Shown here: positions 1 to 8,471 of the stretch, piece after piece
Position numbering within the stretch: position 1 is the first letter of the stretch
Layout of the letters: every line of letters starts with the position of its first letter
From: Methylosinus sp. Ce-a6
GTDB lineage: Bacteria > Pseudomonadota > Alphaproteobacteria > Rhizobiales > Beijerinckiaceae
Assembly: GCF_009811655.1 (NCBI RefSeq)
Contig: NZ_BGJX01000014.1
Location: 31,249-95,248, forward strand
DNA length: 64,000 nt
Direction of reading: 5' to 3'
Notes under the pieces: generated by a model
Told to the model about the DNA's origin: nothing
Seen by the model: the letters and a program-made list of their open reading frames with translations, nothing else
Databases searched by the model: none
Translations under genes and position numbers: made by a program

Positions 1-2
1 TG

Positions 3-1373
3 GCCGACGCAGTGGAGCGCCTCGACAGCGCGGACATCGAGACACACATATTCTTCCACAAGACGAAGCCGACAGAGATCGATGGCGACACCGAGTCGAT
101 CGCCAATGTCGCCGCCCAGCTGAAAAAGGCCACGCGCCTCGTGGTGCATTCGGTCGAGGACGTGAACCGCCTGAAGGAGTTCGGCCTGGTCGACAATGTG
201 GTCAAGCTCCCGCACGGGGCGATACGTCCCGTCCGTGTCGATCACATGTCGATTCGTCAATTGCTTGGATTTGGACAACGCCATCCAATCATTGGCTGCT
301 ATGGTTTCGTGACCCCGCTGAAAGGGCTTCACCAGTTGATACTGGCTTTTGCGATGATCGCTCGCAAGCAGCCGCACGCGCTCCTGATGTTGATCAATGC
401 AGTCAACGACGATGAACCGTCGCAGGTCGAGAGCGAGCGTTGCCGCGTGTTGGTGGAGCAGCTTGGACTGTCCGACCGAGTCGTGATGTTTCCGGAATAC
501 CTGGACGATCAGGAATCGTTTCTACTCATGCAGGCGTGCGATGTAATCGTCTTCCCATATCAGGAGAGCGGCGAGTCCTCGAGCGCCGCAGTCCGCCACG
601 GAATCTCCACCCTTCGGCCGATCCTGGCGACGCCGCTCCCGATCTTCGAAAATGTCGCATCCATGATCGAACGATGCGAGGACACCTCCCCTGCGGCGAT
701 CGCGATCGGCGTCGAAAAGCTGCTCGGGGATAGCGCGCGACAAGCCGAGCTGAGAGCGGAACAGTCCAAATGGCTCGAACTCCATGATTGGCGCGTCGTC
801 GGCGAACGTTTCGCAAATATGATGATCGGTCTTTATCAGGACCGACACAATGTCTCGGTCGAACGAGTATCCCGTCCCCTCCTCGCCCGCGTCGATGACG
901 CTGCGCCGGAATTCGAGGAGTGGATGATGGATCTGCCGGATCGCGCATTCGTCCAACTCGCCTATCAGCGCGTTCTCGGCCGCGATCCGGACGAAGCAGA
1001 CTTCGGCGCCTCTATCCACGCGCTCGGCGCCGGTCAGGTCACGCGAGAAGAGCTGGTGGCTTCCCTGTATGATTCCGTCGAACGCGAGCAGGCGAGCGTC
1101 AACCCCACGTCGGACGAACGAAAAAGCGCGTGGAGCTTTTCAGAGCTCGATTCGGGCGACGATCAGGAATTCGTCGAGAGAGTCTATCAGCGTCTGCTGG
1201 GACGTGCGGCCGATGAAGTCGGCCTAGCGAACGCTCTGGGCTACCTTCAGGCGGGCGGGACACGGCGCCATATCGCGGAGTCGATACTCGGCTCTGACGA
1301 GTTCATGACGAGAAACAAAGCGATAATGATCGTTTTCGATTCCTTGCCCGCTGAAGAAGATGCATCCCGATGA
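3..1373 (+). CDS. Glycosyltransferase with two C-terminal DUF4214 repeats (5'-partial)
   Basis: The reading frame is open to the left edge, so the true start is probably outside the window; the first internal start is GTG at 12. Residues about 1-270 look like the C-terminal half of a GT-B (family 4-like) glycosyltransferase: a GCYGFVTPLKG stretch followed by FPYQESGESSSAAVRHG matches the nucleotide-sugar-binding region. Residues about 300-355 and 385-440 are two DUF4214-type repeats (AYQRVLGRDPDEADF and VYQRLLGRAADEVGL), a module common in bacterial surface-glycan and S-layer-linked enzymes. It overlaps the next gene by four bases (ATGA), so the two are probably translationally coupled. A role in exopolysaccharide or glycoprotein glycan assembly is inferred; the sugar donor is unknown. 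Confidence 0.85.
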   Translation, partial: ADAVERLDSADIETHIFFHKTKPTEIDGDTESIANVAAQLKKATRLVVHSVEDVNRLKEFGLVDNVVKLPHGAIRPVRVDHMSIRQLLGFGQRHPIIGCYGFVTPLKGLHQLILAFAMIARKQPHALLMLINAVNDDEPSQVESERCRVLVEQLGLSDRVVMFPEYLDDQESFLLMQACDVIVFPYQESGESSSAAVRHGISTLRPILATPLPIFENVASMIERCEDTSPAAIAIGVEKLLGDSARQAELRAEQSKWLELHDWRVVGERFANMMIGLYQDRHNVSVERVSRPLLARVDDAAPEFEEWMMDLPDRAFVQLAYQRVLGRDPDEADFGASIHALGAGQVTREELVASLYDSVEREQASVNPTSDERKSAWSFSELDSGDDQEFVERVYQRLLGRAADEVGLANALGYLQAGGTRRHIAESILGSDEFMTRNKAIMIVFDSLPAEEDASR

Positions 1374-2632
1374 ACGACGACGCCACCGCCACGCATGACG
1401 GACCCATGAAATTCGAAAGCGCAGGTCGCGCCGAGAGTGTGGGCGCCGACTTGGAAGGTCTTCCTGCCGAAGCGTTGAAACGACTCTGGCCCGCTTGGCG
1501 AGACAGCAATCGTCTCGACGTTTCACGACAGGCGCTACGCGCCTGCGCGGCAGATTTGTCCTGGACGCACGGACCAAATGCGGTTTCGATCGCGCGTCGC
1601 ATCGCCGAAGACTTTGTCACCTTCCCGGAATTCGAACTGGAAATCGACAATCGCGATCTGGCGAAAAAGATCGCCGGATTCGAGTCGGAGAACGCTCGGG
1701 CATTCAATGCGATTCTCGCTTTTCTCATCAACCCGCACGACAAACATTGCTTGGAAGAGGTGATACTCGAAGCCGCGCGGGCGAACGATGAAGATGCTGT
1801 TCGTAGATTGATGCGACGGTTGCTCGACTGCTCCGATTTCGGGTTGCACGTCACTCGCATTCTGTCGCGCCTTTCCGATGAGCGCCTCACATTACCGGTC
1901 GATGTCCTCGGGGCGATCGTACAGAGACTTCCGACTGGCGCAGGCACGCTTTCTGGACTCATGTTGCGAGAAGCGCTCGTGGAAGCGTTGGCGCCGAATG
2001 CTCCGCAAACCCTCGCCACTCGCAATATTCCTGCGACTGCGAAGTATCTGATCGACCTTGCCGAGGCGAAGCGGACAACGCGCGTCATTCGCCGCGAGAC
2101 GACGCTGAACGAGGCGCTGATCGAAAAACTGGGGGCCGAGGTGCGGCGTCGGCTTGCCCCAATGGCGCCGAAGGAGACAGCAAACGAGAACAAGCCGCGC
2201 GTCAAACAAGAGAGCGGCGTCGTCGGCTGGCTCGAAGCCATACTGCAGTTCGGATCCGTGACTTTGCAGACGTCTTCTCTCCGATCGAACTACGCAAAGA
2301 TCGGCTCGGACGGATTGCTCACTGCGGAGACACACCCGCTCGGCAGCGCCTTCCAATACGGTCCATACGTCACATTGCCGCCAGGCTATTACAGCGTGAC
2401 GTTCATAGGCGAGATGACGACGCCGGCTGTAGCCGAATTTGTCGTCACCAGCGCTTTCAGCCAAAATGTGCTCGCGTCTTGCGCGATCGTCGCGACGGAT
2501 TCTGTTCCGCTCGCCCAGCTCACATTCCTGCTGTCACAACGCGAGGACAATTGTGAGTTCATCATTCGCGTGAAATCATCAGCAGGGCGCGTCCGTTCGC
2601 GCGGCGTCGAAATCGATTGGCGGCCTTTGTAG
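1370..2632 (+). CDS. Hypothetical protein with C-terminal beta-sandwich-like domain, coupled to a glycosyltransferase
   Basis: I do not recognise the first 290 residues, which are mostly helical and rich in Arg, Glu and Ala with no signal peptide. Residues about 290-420 look like an all-beta domain (a YGPYVTLPPGYYSV stretch, then alternating hydrophobic strands) of the sort seen in carbohydrate-associated proteins. The C-terminal part of the 299-residue protein at 11849-12748 has the same kind of layout. The start ATG overlaps the stop of the preceding glycosyltransferase, so the protein probably works in the same glycan pathway. No catalytic motif is visible. Confidence 0.75.
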   Translation: MNDDATATHDGPMKFESAGRAESVGADLEGLPAEALKRLWPAWRDSNRLDVSRQALRACAADLSWTHGPNAVSIARRIAEDFVTFPEFELEIDNRDLAKKIAGFESENARAFNAILAFLINPHDKHCLEEVILEAARANDEDAVRRLMRRLLDCSDFGLHVTRILSRLSDERLTLPVDVLGAIVQRLPTGAGTLSGLMLREALVEALAPNAPQTLATRNIPATAKYLIDLAEAKRTTRVIRRETTLNEALIEKLGAEVRRRLAPMAPKETANENKPRVKQESGVVGWLEAILQFGSVTLQTSSLRSNYAKIGSDGLLTAETHPLGSAFQYGPYVTLPPGYYSVTFIGEMTTPAVAEFVVTSAFSQNVLASCAIVATDSVPLAQLTFLLSQREDNCEFIIRVKSSAGRVRSRGVEIDWRPL

Positions 2633-2844
2633 TCGCCTCTCCCGGCGGTCTGCCGCCATATTTCCGCAGGCTTTGGGCGGACCGCGAGTTTTCGTTCAAG
2701 CGCATCTTCTGTGACGAGAGGCCTATGCTCGATCCCAGACGAGGCCGCACGAAGATCTGCCGCCCGTCCGTTCCGGCGGGGAAAACTCCGGCCGAATTGT
2801 CCGCTATGCGAGGCCTGGCCGCATCCTCGCGGCGCGCCCGATCG

Positions 2845-4311
2845 TCACGGAGATTCGGCTGCGTAGCTCGCCGCGCGGTCGGCGGCCTCGCGCCGGCCGG
2901 CCGATATTTTCAGCGTCGCCTTCATTCCCGACCTGAGCGAGAGATCCGCATTGGGCGCGTCGACGACGATGCGATCGCCCGCGGCGTTTTCGTCGGCGGA
3001 AACCCGAAGAATCTCGCCGACCTTTCCCTCGTAGACGCGGTTCGGAAATTCGTCGACGGTGAAAGAGACCTCGTCCCCGACCTTGATCCCGTCGATGTCC
3101 TTTCCGGTCAGATCGACGATGACTCGCACATCGGGACCAGAGGCGACCGAGAAGAGATCGCGCTCGTCTTTCGCCGAGCCGATGGTTTGGCCGGGCTCGA
3201 CATTGCGCGAAGTGACGGTTCCGGCGATCGGCGAGAGGATCTCGCTGTCGGCGAGGCGGGCCTCGGCGGCTTCCAGCGCGACGCGCGAGCGCGCAGCCGC
3301 GGCTTCGTCGCTCGTCTTGCGCGCCTCCGCCCGCTCGAGCGCGAGGCGCGATTTCTCGAGCGCCTTGCGCGCCGCCGCGCGCCGCTTGGCGAGCTCCTGA
3401 CTTTCGTCGAGACGCGCCTTCGCGTCGGCGATCGCGGTCTCGTCTTTGGCGAGCTTGTCGAGCGTCTCGGAGAGCGCAGCCCTTTCGCGATCGACGATCG
3501 ATTGGAGGGGACGCGGGTCGAGTCGCGCGCAAATCTGGCCCGCCGTCACCTCGCCCCCCACATCGCAATAGACCGCCTCGACCTTGCCGGATGTCTTGGC
3601 TCTGATCGGCGTCGTCGCCGCGGCCTCGATGACGCCGGTCGCTTCCACGACGCTGATCGCCGGGCCGCGAGCGACCGGCGTCTCCGCCCGATGATCCGCG
3701 ATCGTTCCACGAGTCGCCCAATAGAGGCCTCCGGTCACGAGAGCGAGCGTCGCGACCCCGGCGGCGATTTGCGGGATTCGATTGCGCTCATGCTTGCTCG
3801 ACTCGCCGTCTGAAGGAGCAAGCGCCGCCGTCCCCGCGCTCGACGCTTCGAGATGGTCGGCGAGCCGACCGAGCACATCCTCCGCCGCTTCCCGTGCGCC
3901 GGATTGGACATGCCAATCCAAATTTTCCGGGGACTTGTGCAGGATCGCGCTCGTCACCACCGTCTTTCCGTCCTTTTCGGAAAAGGTCAGGGTTTCGACC
4001 GCTTCGGTCTGCGGGGCGCCGTCGTATCGAAATGTCTGCACCAGGCGCCGGGGCTCCTCGATCTCTCGATATTCGCCGCTGACCCCGTGCTGCTGGCCGT
4101 CCGCGCCGATCAGCACGATGCGCCATTTTCCATTCACGCGGAGATCGATGTCGCACTCGCATACGATCGAGCCGCCGGGACGATACCAGCATTTGACCTG
4201 CTCGGCCCGTGTCCAAGCCTCGAAAACCCGCCGGATCGGCGCATCGAGAACATATTCGAGAGTAATCTTCGGAGTTTGCGCTTCGATCGAAATTTCGGGC
4301 TTGCCTGACAT
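2845..4311 (-). CDS. SRPBCC (AHSA1-like) domain fused to an HlyD/RND-type periplasmic adaptor
   Basis: This 488-residue protein joins two families normally encoded separately. Residues about 15-155 form an AHSA1-type SRPBCC domain (VLDAPIRRVFEAWTRAEQVKCWY, then ETLTFSEKDGKTVVT). Residues about 180-200 are a single hydrophobic segment (IPQIAAGVATLALVTGGLYWA). The rest is a membrane-fusion protein: a biotinyl-lipoyl-like half (KTSGKVEAVYCDVGGEVTAGQICARLDP), a long Ala/Arg/Glu coiled coil at about 265-345, the second lipoyl half (SPIAGTVTSRNVEPGQTIG) and a beta-barrel. Expected topology is a cytosolic SRPBCC domain, one membrane pass and a periplasmic adaptor. No RND or ABC permease or TolC gene is adjacent; pstB lies just upstream in transcription. 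The frame is unbroken through the junction. Confidence 0.85.
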   Translation of the reverse strand: MSGKPEISIEAQTPKITLEYVLDAPIRRVFEAWTRAEQVKCWYRPGGSIVCECDIDLRVNGKWRIVLIGADGQQHGVSGEYREIEEPRRLVQTFRYDGAPQTEAVETLTFSEKDGKTVVTSAILHKSPENLDWHVQSGAREAAEDVLGRLADHLEASSAGTAALAPSDGESSKHERNRIPQIAAGVATLALVTGGLYWATRGTIADHRAETPVARGPAISVVEATGVIEAAATTPIRAKTSGKVEAVYCDVGGEVTAGQICARLDPRPLQSIVDRERAALSETLDKLAKDETAIADAKARLDESQELAKRRAAARKALEKSRLALERAEARKTSDEAAAARSRVALEAAEARLADSEILSPIAGTVTSRNVEPGQTIGSAKDERDLFSVASGPDVRVIVDLTGKDIDGIKVGDEVSFTVDEFPNRVYEGKVGEILRVSADENAAGDRIVVDAPNADLSLRSGMKATLKISAGRREAADRAASYAAESP

Positions 4312-4331
4312 GCCGATCCCTTGCCTTCTGT

Positions 4332-4373
4332 TTAGAGCGGCTTCCGATCCTTTTGGATCGAAAGCTGCTCTAA
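4332..4373. repeat. REP-like palindrome
   Basis: Two 19-base arms (4332-4350 and 4355-4373) are inverted copies with two mismatches around a TTTT loop, starting TTAGAGC and ending GCTCTAA. The element lies between the start of the SRPBCC-HlyD gene and the stop of pstB. No T-run follows on the minus strand, so it looks more like a dispersed repetitive palindrome of the Rhizobiales kind than a simple terminator. Confidence 0.65.
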
Positions 4374-4446
4374 TTTGTCGTTGGGAGCGAATTCTGGTCG
4401 CCCGAACGATTCCGTTCGAGCGGAAAGCGCTCTCGCGGTCTTCCAG

Positions 4447-5232
4447 TCAGCCGAAGCGGCCAGTGATATATTCCTGCGTTTTTCGCTGAGCGGGCGAGGT
4501 GAAGACCTTCTTGGTGGCGCCGAACTCCAGAAGCTCGCCGAGATACATGAAGGCGGTGAAGTCGGAGACGCGAGCCGCCTGCTGCATATTGTGCGTGACG
4601 ATCGCGATCGTGAATGTCTTGGCGAGATTGTCGATGAGTTCTTCGATCTTGGCGGTCGAAATCGGGTCGAGCGCCGAGCAGGGCTCGTCGAACAGAATGA
4701 TCTCGGGGCGGATCGCGACGGTGCGGGCGATGCACAAACGTTGCTGCTGACCGCCCGACAGACCGAGGCCGCTGGCGTGGAGCTGATCCCGAACCTCGTT
4801 CCAGAGCGCGGCGTCGCGAAGCGCCTGCTCGACGCGCGCATCCAGCTCGCTACGCCCGAGCCGCTCATAGACTCTGACGCCGAAGGCGATGTTCTCATAG
4901 ATCGACATTGGGAAGGGAGTGGGCTTTTGAAACACCATCCCCACGCGCGAGCGCAACAGATTGACGTCTATGTCGGGTGACAAAACATCTTCGCCGTCGA
5001 GCAGCACCTCGCCCTCGGCCCGCTGGTTCGGGTAGAGGTCGTACATTCGGTTGAACACGCGCAGCAGCGTCGATTTTCCGCAGCCGGACGGCCCGATGAA
5101 GGCCGTCACTTTGTTGGTATAGAGCGGAAAGGAGATCGATTTCAACGCACGCGACTGGCCATAGAAGAAATCGAGACTTGCGACCGAGACCTTCGTCGGC
5201 AGCGGGGCATGAATAACCGGCATGGCGGTCAT
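4447..5232 (-). CDS. pstB: Phosphate ABC transporter ATP-binding protein PstB
   Basis: An ABC ATPase of about 261 residues, the normal PstB length. It has Walker [10 protein letters not shown], the PstB-typical Q-loop stretch [20 protein letters not shown], signature LSGGQQQR, Walker [13 protein letters not shown] and the switch histidine in IVTHNMQQA. The open frame runs further upstream, but the ATG at 5232 is preceded by a strong GGGAGGAG ribosome site, so I start there. In the family, PstB energises high-affinity phosphate import through PstSCA. No pstC, pstA or phoU is nearby, and the only pstS-like gene is 19 kb away. The TerC-family gene lies 104 bases upstream in the same direction. 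Confidence 0.93.
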   Translation of the reverse strand: MTAMPVIHAPLPTKVSVASLDFFYGQSRALKSISFPLYTNKVTAFIGPSGCGKSTLLRVFNRMYDLYPNQRAEGEVLLDGEDVLSPDIDVNLLRSRVGMVFQKPTPFPMSIYENIAFGVRVYERLGRSELDARVEQALRDAALWNEVRDQLHASGLGLSGGQQQRLCIARTVAIRPEIILFDEPCSALDPISTAKIEELIDNLAKTFTIAIVTHNMQQAARVSDFTAFMYLGELLEFGATKKVFTSPAQRKTQEYITGRFG

Positions 5233-5336
5233 CTTCGCTCCTCCCCTTGGTGCAACGCCCGTACGAGCCGACCCGGATACCACGATCGTTGCGTGACATT
5301 GAGATGACCGGCGGCGGCGGCGCTCTCGAGAGCTCC

Positions 5337-6065
5337 TCACGATCTTGCCTCGGTCGCGGCTTTCGAAGCGCCGGGAGGCCGACGCCATCTCGCGAAGGTC
5401 ACGAAAGCGGCGCCGATCAAGGCGATCATGACACCGGCCTCGGCCGGGGCGGCAGGCCCGAGCCTCCCTTCGACGAATCGCACGACGACCGGATCCGTGG
5501 CGATGGTCTCGCCGGCGATCCAGCCGAGCAATCCGGCGCCGACGGAGGCGAGGCTGCGGAATCGGTCGAGCAATTGGCCGAGAGCCGCGGCGCCGGCGAA
5601 TACGAGAGGGACGCTGAGGACGAGCCCGCACGCCATTGCGACGAGATCATCCTGCCCGATGGCGGCGATCGCGACCACATTGTCGAAGCTCATCACCAAA
5701 GTGGCGACGGCGATCGCCCGCGCCGCCCGGAGGACGCCGTAGGTCGCGTCCAAGACCCGGCTGTCATCGCCCGGATCGGACAATCCGAGATTACACGCGA
5801 TATGAAATAGCGCGGCGCCGGCGATGAGCCTCAGGAAGGGCGCCTGCATCAGAAACGACACGATCGCGATAAAAAGGGCCGTCAGCATCACGGCGACGCC
5901 GACGCCGAGCGCGACGCCCCAACGCCGCCGACGCGCGGGGAGCTCGCGGGCGGCCAGCGTGATCGCGACGACATTGTCGCTGGAGAGCAGGAAATTGACG
6001 CCGGCCACTTGAAGCGCGAGACCCCAGAACGACGGCTCCGCCAGTCGGGCGACGAGGGGCTGCAT
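5337..6065 (-). CDS. TerC/YjbE-family integral membrane protein
   Basis: A 242-residue polytopic protein with about six or seven hydrophobic segments and two copies of the TerC-family acidic motif inside helices: [11 protein letters not shown] near residue 26 and [12 protein letters not shown] near residue 125. Members of the TerC/YjbE/YkoY family are linked to tellurite resistance and Mn2+ efflux or metalation of exported proteins; the substrate here is not visible. It is upstream of and co-directional with pstB. A tandem 16-base repeat lies about 54-85 bases upstream of its start. Confidence 0.85.
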   Translation of the reverse strand: MQPLVARLAEPSFWGLALQVAGVNFLLSSDNVVAITLAARELPARRRRWGVALGVGVAVMLTALFIAIVSFLMQAPFLRLIAGAALFHIACNLGLSDPGDDSRVLDATYGVLRAARAIAVATLVMSFDNVVAIAAIGQDDLVAMACGLVLSVPLVFAGAAALGQLLDRFRSLASVGAGLLGWIAGETIATDPVVVRFVEGRLGPAAPAEAGVMIALIGAAFVTFARWRRPPGASKAATEARS

Positions 6066-6118
6066 GGGATCCTTCTCGGTTCGAGGACGCCGGGAAATAT
6101 GATATTAGGCGGGAATGA

Positions 6119-6150
6119 TTTTTCGACTGTGACATTTTTCGACTGTGACA
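6119..6150. repeat. Tandem 16-base direct repeat upstream of the TerC-family gene
   Basis: Two perfect adjacent copies of TTTTTCGACTGTGACA at 6119-6134 and 6135-6150. On the minus strand each reads TGTCACAGTCGAAAAA. The placement between divergent genes and the exact duplication suggest a regulator-binding site. The TGTCAC core resembles a Pho-box half-site, but the spacing is 16 bases rather than 11. Confidence 0.6.
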
Positions 6151-6254
6151 AGGGCGCGGCCCCGCCGCTCGAGCTTCGGAAAGCGTCGGCAGTTTCTTAA
6201 GGATCGCGGCAGAACTGGATGTGACGCTGTCGCCCTGTGGTCGGAGGAGCGCTC

Positions 6255-6761
6255 ATGTGGCCTTTGGCGGGTTTCGCTTTCGGAGCCGTTGTCGGCGCGG
6301 TCGGGATCGCGCTTCGCGGAAAGGAGATGGCGCAAGTCGCGCGCCCCGGAGCCAAAGCGGTCATCAAGGCCGCGATGGTCGCGCTTCACGAAGCGCGCGT
6401 CCGCCAGGCCGAGATCGTCGAGCAGGCGGAGGATCTGTTCGCCGAAGCGACCGCCGAAGTCGCCGAGGAACGGACGGAGGATATCGCAGCGACGATCCGC
6501 GCCAAGGCGCAGAAGGCCGCCGAAGCGCGCAACGAGGAGGTCATTCGCCGCGCCGAGATCGTCGCCGCGGTCCGGTCTCTCTATGCGGAGTCGGCCGGGG
6601 AGCCGTCGAGCGACAGGCTGGCGGCCGTGATCGCCGCCGCCGAGGAGCGCGCTCGCGCGATCATCGAAGCGGGACGAACAGCGGGCGGCCCCGCCTCGGC
6701 CGAGACGATCGACCTCTCCGCGATCAAGCGAACGCGCGCGGGCGGCGCCGATCATGAGTGA
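6255..6761 (+). CDS. DUF5132-like membrane-anchored small protein
   Basis: A protein of about 168 residues with an N-terminal glycine-rich hydrophobic helix (MWPLAGFAFGAVVGAVGIAL) and a long charged Ala/Glu helical remainder. The segment VARPGAKAVIKAAMVALHEA followed by an acidic helix matches my recollection of the DUF5132 pattern. The ATG at 6255 is preceded by GGAGGAG, preferred over the GTG at 6237. It overlaps the next gene by eight bases. DUF5132 genes often accompany HMA2 proteins and metal P-type ATPases, as here; biochemical function is unknown. Confidence 0.75.
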   Translation: MWPLAGFAFGAVVGAVGIALRGKEMAQVARPGAKAVIKAAMVALHEARVRQAEIVEQAEDLFAEATAEVAEERTEDIAATIRAKAQKAAEARNEEVIRRAEIVAAVRSLYAESAGEPSSDRLAAVIAAAEERARAIIEAGRTAGGPASAETIDLSAIKRTRAGGADHE

Positions 6762-7197
6762 CGAGCTGCCGGTCGCGACCATTGTCCATACGATGAGAGG
6801 GCGCACGCGCCTGCGCCTCGCAGAATTGCGCGGCGACGAGAAATTCTTCGCCGACCTCGCGAAAAAGCTCGCCGGGATCGGCGGCGTGCGCCGGGCGGAT
6901 CCGGCGCCGCTGACCGGCGGCATATTGATCTTTCACGACAAGCCCCTCGCCGGAATCGGCGAAGCGGCGGAAAAGGCCGGGCTGTTTCGCCTGCAGACCA
7001 ATGCGAGCCCTTCCGTCGAGAAGCCGATGGAGCTGAATTTGGGCCCGCGCGAGGCCGCCGCCGCCGCCTTCGCTCTGGCCGCCGCCTGGCAAATCTACAA
7101 AGAGAAGGTTTTCCCGCCGGCTCTCACGCTCGTCTGGTACGCGGCCCGGCTCGCCGGGTTCCGCATGGGCGGCGAAGACCGGAGCCCCGACGAATAG
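6754..7197 (+). CDS. HMA2-domain small protein
   Basis: A 147-residue protein whose first 70 residues (IVHTMRGRTRLRLAEL, then a helix and a GGILIFHD strand) have the layout of the HMA2-type domain also found at the N-terminus of the P-type ATPase at 8468-11476. A hydrophobic segment at about 100-115 (AAAAAFALAAAWQIY) may anchor it to the membrane. It overlaps the DUF5132-like gene and converges on metK. The metal-binding CxxC pair of classical HMA domains is absent, so it is probably a regulatory or docking partner rather than a chaperone; that is inference. Confidence 0.75.
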   Translation: MSDELPVATIVHTMRGRTRLRLAELRGDEKFFADLAKKLAGIGGVRRADPAPLTGGILIFHDKPLAGIGEAAEKAGLFRLQTNASPSVEKPMELNLGPREAAAAAFALAAAWQIYKEKVFPPALTLVWYAARLAGFRMGGEDRSPDE

Positions 7198-7198
7198 A

Positions 7199-7241
7199 GC
7201 GTTTCCAGCCGAAGTGGACGCCGGTTCGGCGTTGGAAACGC
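7199..7241. repeat. REP-like palindrome between convergent genes
   Basis: A left arm GCGTTTCCAGCCGAA (7199-7213) and right arm TTCGGCGTTGGAAACGC (7225-7241) pair with a small bulge around GTGGACGCCGG. I recall this form (TTTCCAGCCGAAGTGGA) as a frequent intergenic palindrome in Rhizobiales. It sits between the convergent HMA2 gene and metK and may act as a bidirectional transcription stop. Confidence 0.6.
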
Positions 7242-7271
7242 GCGTCGAAACAAAGACTCTCGGTCCCCCGG

Positions 7272-8471
7272 TCAACGAGCCAGCGTTTCGGCGACATCCG
7301 TCGCCTCCCAGGGAAGATCGAGATCGGCGCGGCCGAAATGGCCATAGAGCGCGAGGCGGCGATAGAATCCGGCCGGGCCGGCCTGCGACGGAAGCGTCCT
7401 GAGCGCGAAACGGCGCTCGACGGCCGCCGGCCGAAAATCGAGCCGTTGCTCGATGAGGCGCGCGAGCTCGGGGTCCGGCATGGCGCCCGTCCCGAATGTC
7501 TCGACTGCGACGCTGAGCGGCCGGGCGCGTCCGATCGCATAGCCGAGATGCACCTCGCAGCGTTCGGCGAGCCGCGCCGCGACGATGTTCTTGGCGGCGT
7601 GACGGGCGGCATAGGCCCCGATGCGGTCGACGCGCGAAGGATCCTTGCCCGAGAGCGCCGCGCCGCTGTGGCGGGCGTATTCGCCATAGGTGTCGATGCC
7701 GTTCTTGCGTCCGGTGAGGCCGGCGTGACGGGCCGGCCCTTCGACATCGAAAGGCGCGCGGGGATTGAGGATCAGGTTGAACTCCGTCGCGGCGTCTGGA
7801 CGCAGCGGGCTCTCGTCGAAGGCGCGGGTCGCGATCAGGCGCAGCCGCTCCTCGAGCTCGGCTCTGCGCTGCTCCGGCGAGACGACGGCGGCGATGGAGA
7901 TCGTATGGACGCGCGCCGGCTCGCCGCCGCGATATTGCACCGAGACTTGCGTCTTGGCGTCGGGCGACAGCCAACCCGCATCTGCGCCCCTACGCTCCTC
8001 GTCGAGGGCCCGCGCGACGCGATGGGCGAAGCTGATCGGCGCCGGCATGAGCTCGGGCGTCTCGCGACAGGCGTAGCCGAACACATTGGCCTGATCCTGA
8101 GCAACGACGCTCTCGATCTCCGCATCCTCGTCTCTATCGGACGGAGGCGCCCGAAGATCGGCCGGAAGCTCCGTGAAGCTCGAGAGAATGGAGCAGCGAC
8201 GCGCGTCGAAACGCCCTTCGACATAGCCGGCCTCGGCGACCACTTTGCGCGCGAGCGTCGGCAGATCGACGTCCGCCTCCGCAGCGAAGCGGGCGGCGAG
8301 AAAAATCACTCCCGACGCGATGGCGCATTCGACGATCGCCCGCGCCGCGGCGTCCTGGCCGAGGAAAGCGTCGATGGCCGCGTCGCTGATCTGGTCGCAG
8401 AGCTTGTCCGGATGGCCGGCGGTGACGGATTCGGAGGTGAAAATCATGTCCGGGACCATCTCGACCCTCAT
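7272..8471 (-). CDS. metK: Divergent S-adenosylmethionine synthetase paralogue
   Basis: A 399-residue MetK-family protein: GHPDKLCDQISDAAIDAF near residue 19, QDQANVFGYACRET, DAKTQVSVQY, GLTGRKNGIDTYGEYARH, SGKDPSRVDR and AYAARHAAKNIVAA. The family condenses ATP and methionine to SAM. Two conserved active-site positions differ from the E. coli pattern as I recall it: the Asp of GGPxGDxGLTGRK is His here (GPARHAGLTGRK), and the Lys of DPSKVD is Arg. The start overlaps the stop of the P-type ATPase gene by four bases, so the two are co-transcribed, which is unusual for a housekeeping MetK. ATGs at 8459 and 8447 are alternative starts. It is probably a second, specialised copy. Confidence 0.85.
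   Translation of the reverse strand: MRVEMVPDMIFTSESVTAGHPDKLCDQISDAAIDAFLGQDAAARAIVECAIASGVIFLAARFAAEADVDLPTLARKVVAEAGYVEGRFDARRCSILSSFTELPADLRAPPSDRDEDAEIESVVAQDQANVFGYACRETPELMPAPISFAHRVARALDEERRGADAGWLSPDAKTQVSVQYRGGEPARVHTISIAAVVSPEQRRAELEERLRLIATRAFDESPLRPDAATEFNLILNPRAPFDVEGPARHAGLTGRKNGIDTYGEYARHSGAALSGKDPSRVDRIGAYAARHAAKNIVAARLAERCEVHLGYAIGRARPLSVAVETFGTGAMPDPELARLIEQRLDFRPAAVERRFALRTLPSQAGPAGFYRRLALYGHFGRADLDLPWEATDVAETLAR

Noticed and set aside
2617..3813. 398-codon plus-strand frame opposite the SRPBCC-HlyD gene
   Set aside because: Low-complexity Arg-rich product; the minus strand has two clear domains.
4332..4373. Interpreting the palindrome as the pstB terminator
   Set aside because: No T-run follows the stem on the minus strand and the form matches dispersed palindromes better.
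6119..6150. Interpreting the 16-base tandem repeat as a Pho box
   Set aside because: The TGTCAC cores are present but spaced by 16 rather than 11 bases, so a PhoB call is not justified.
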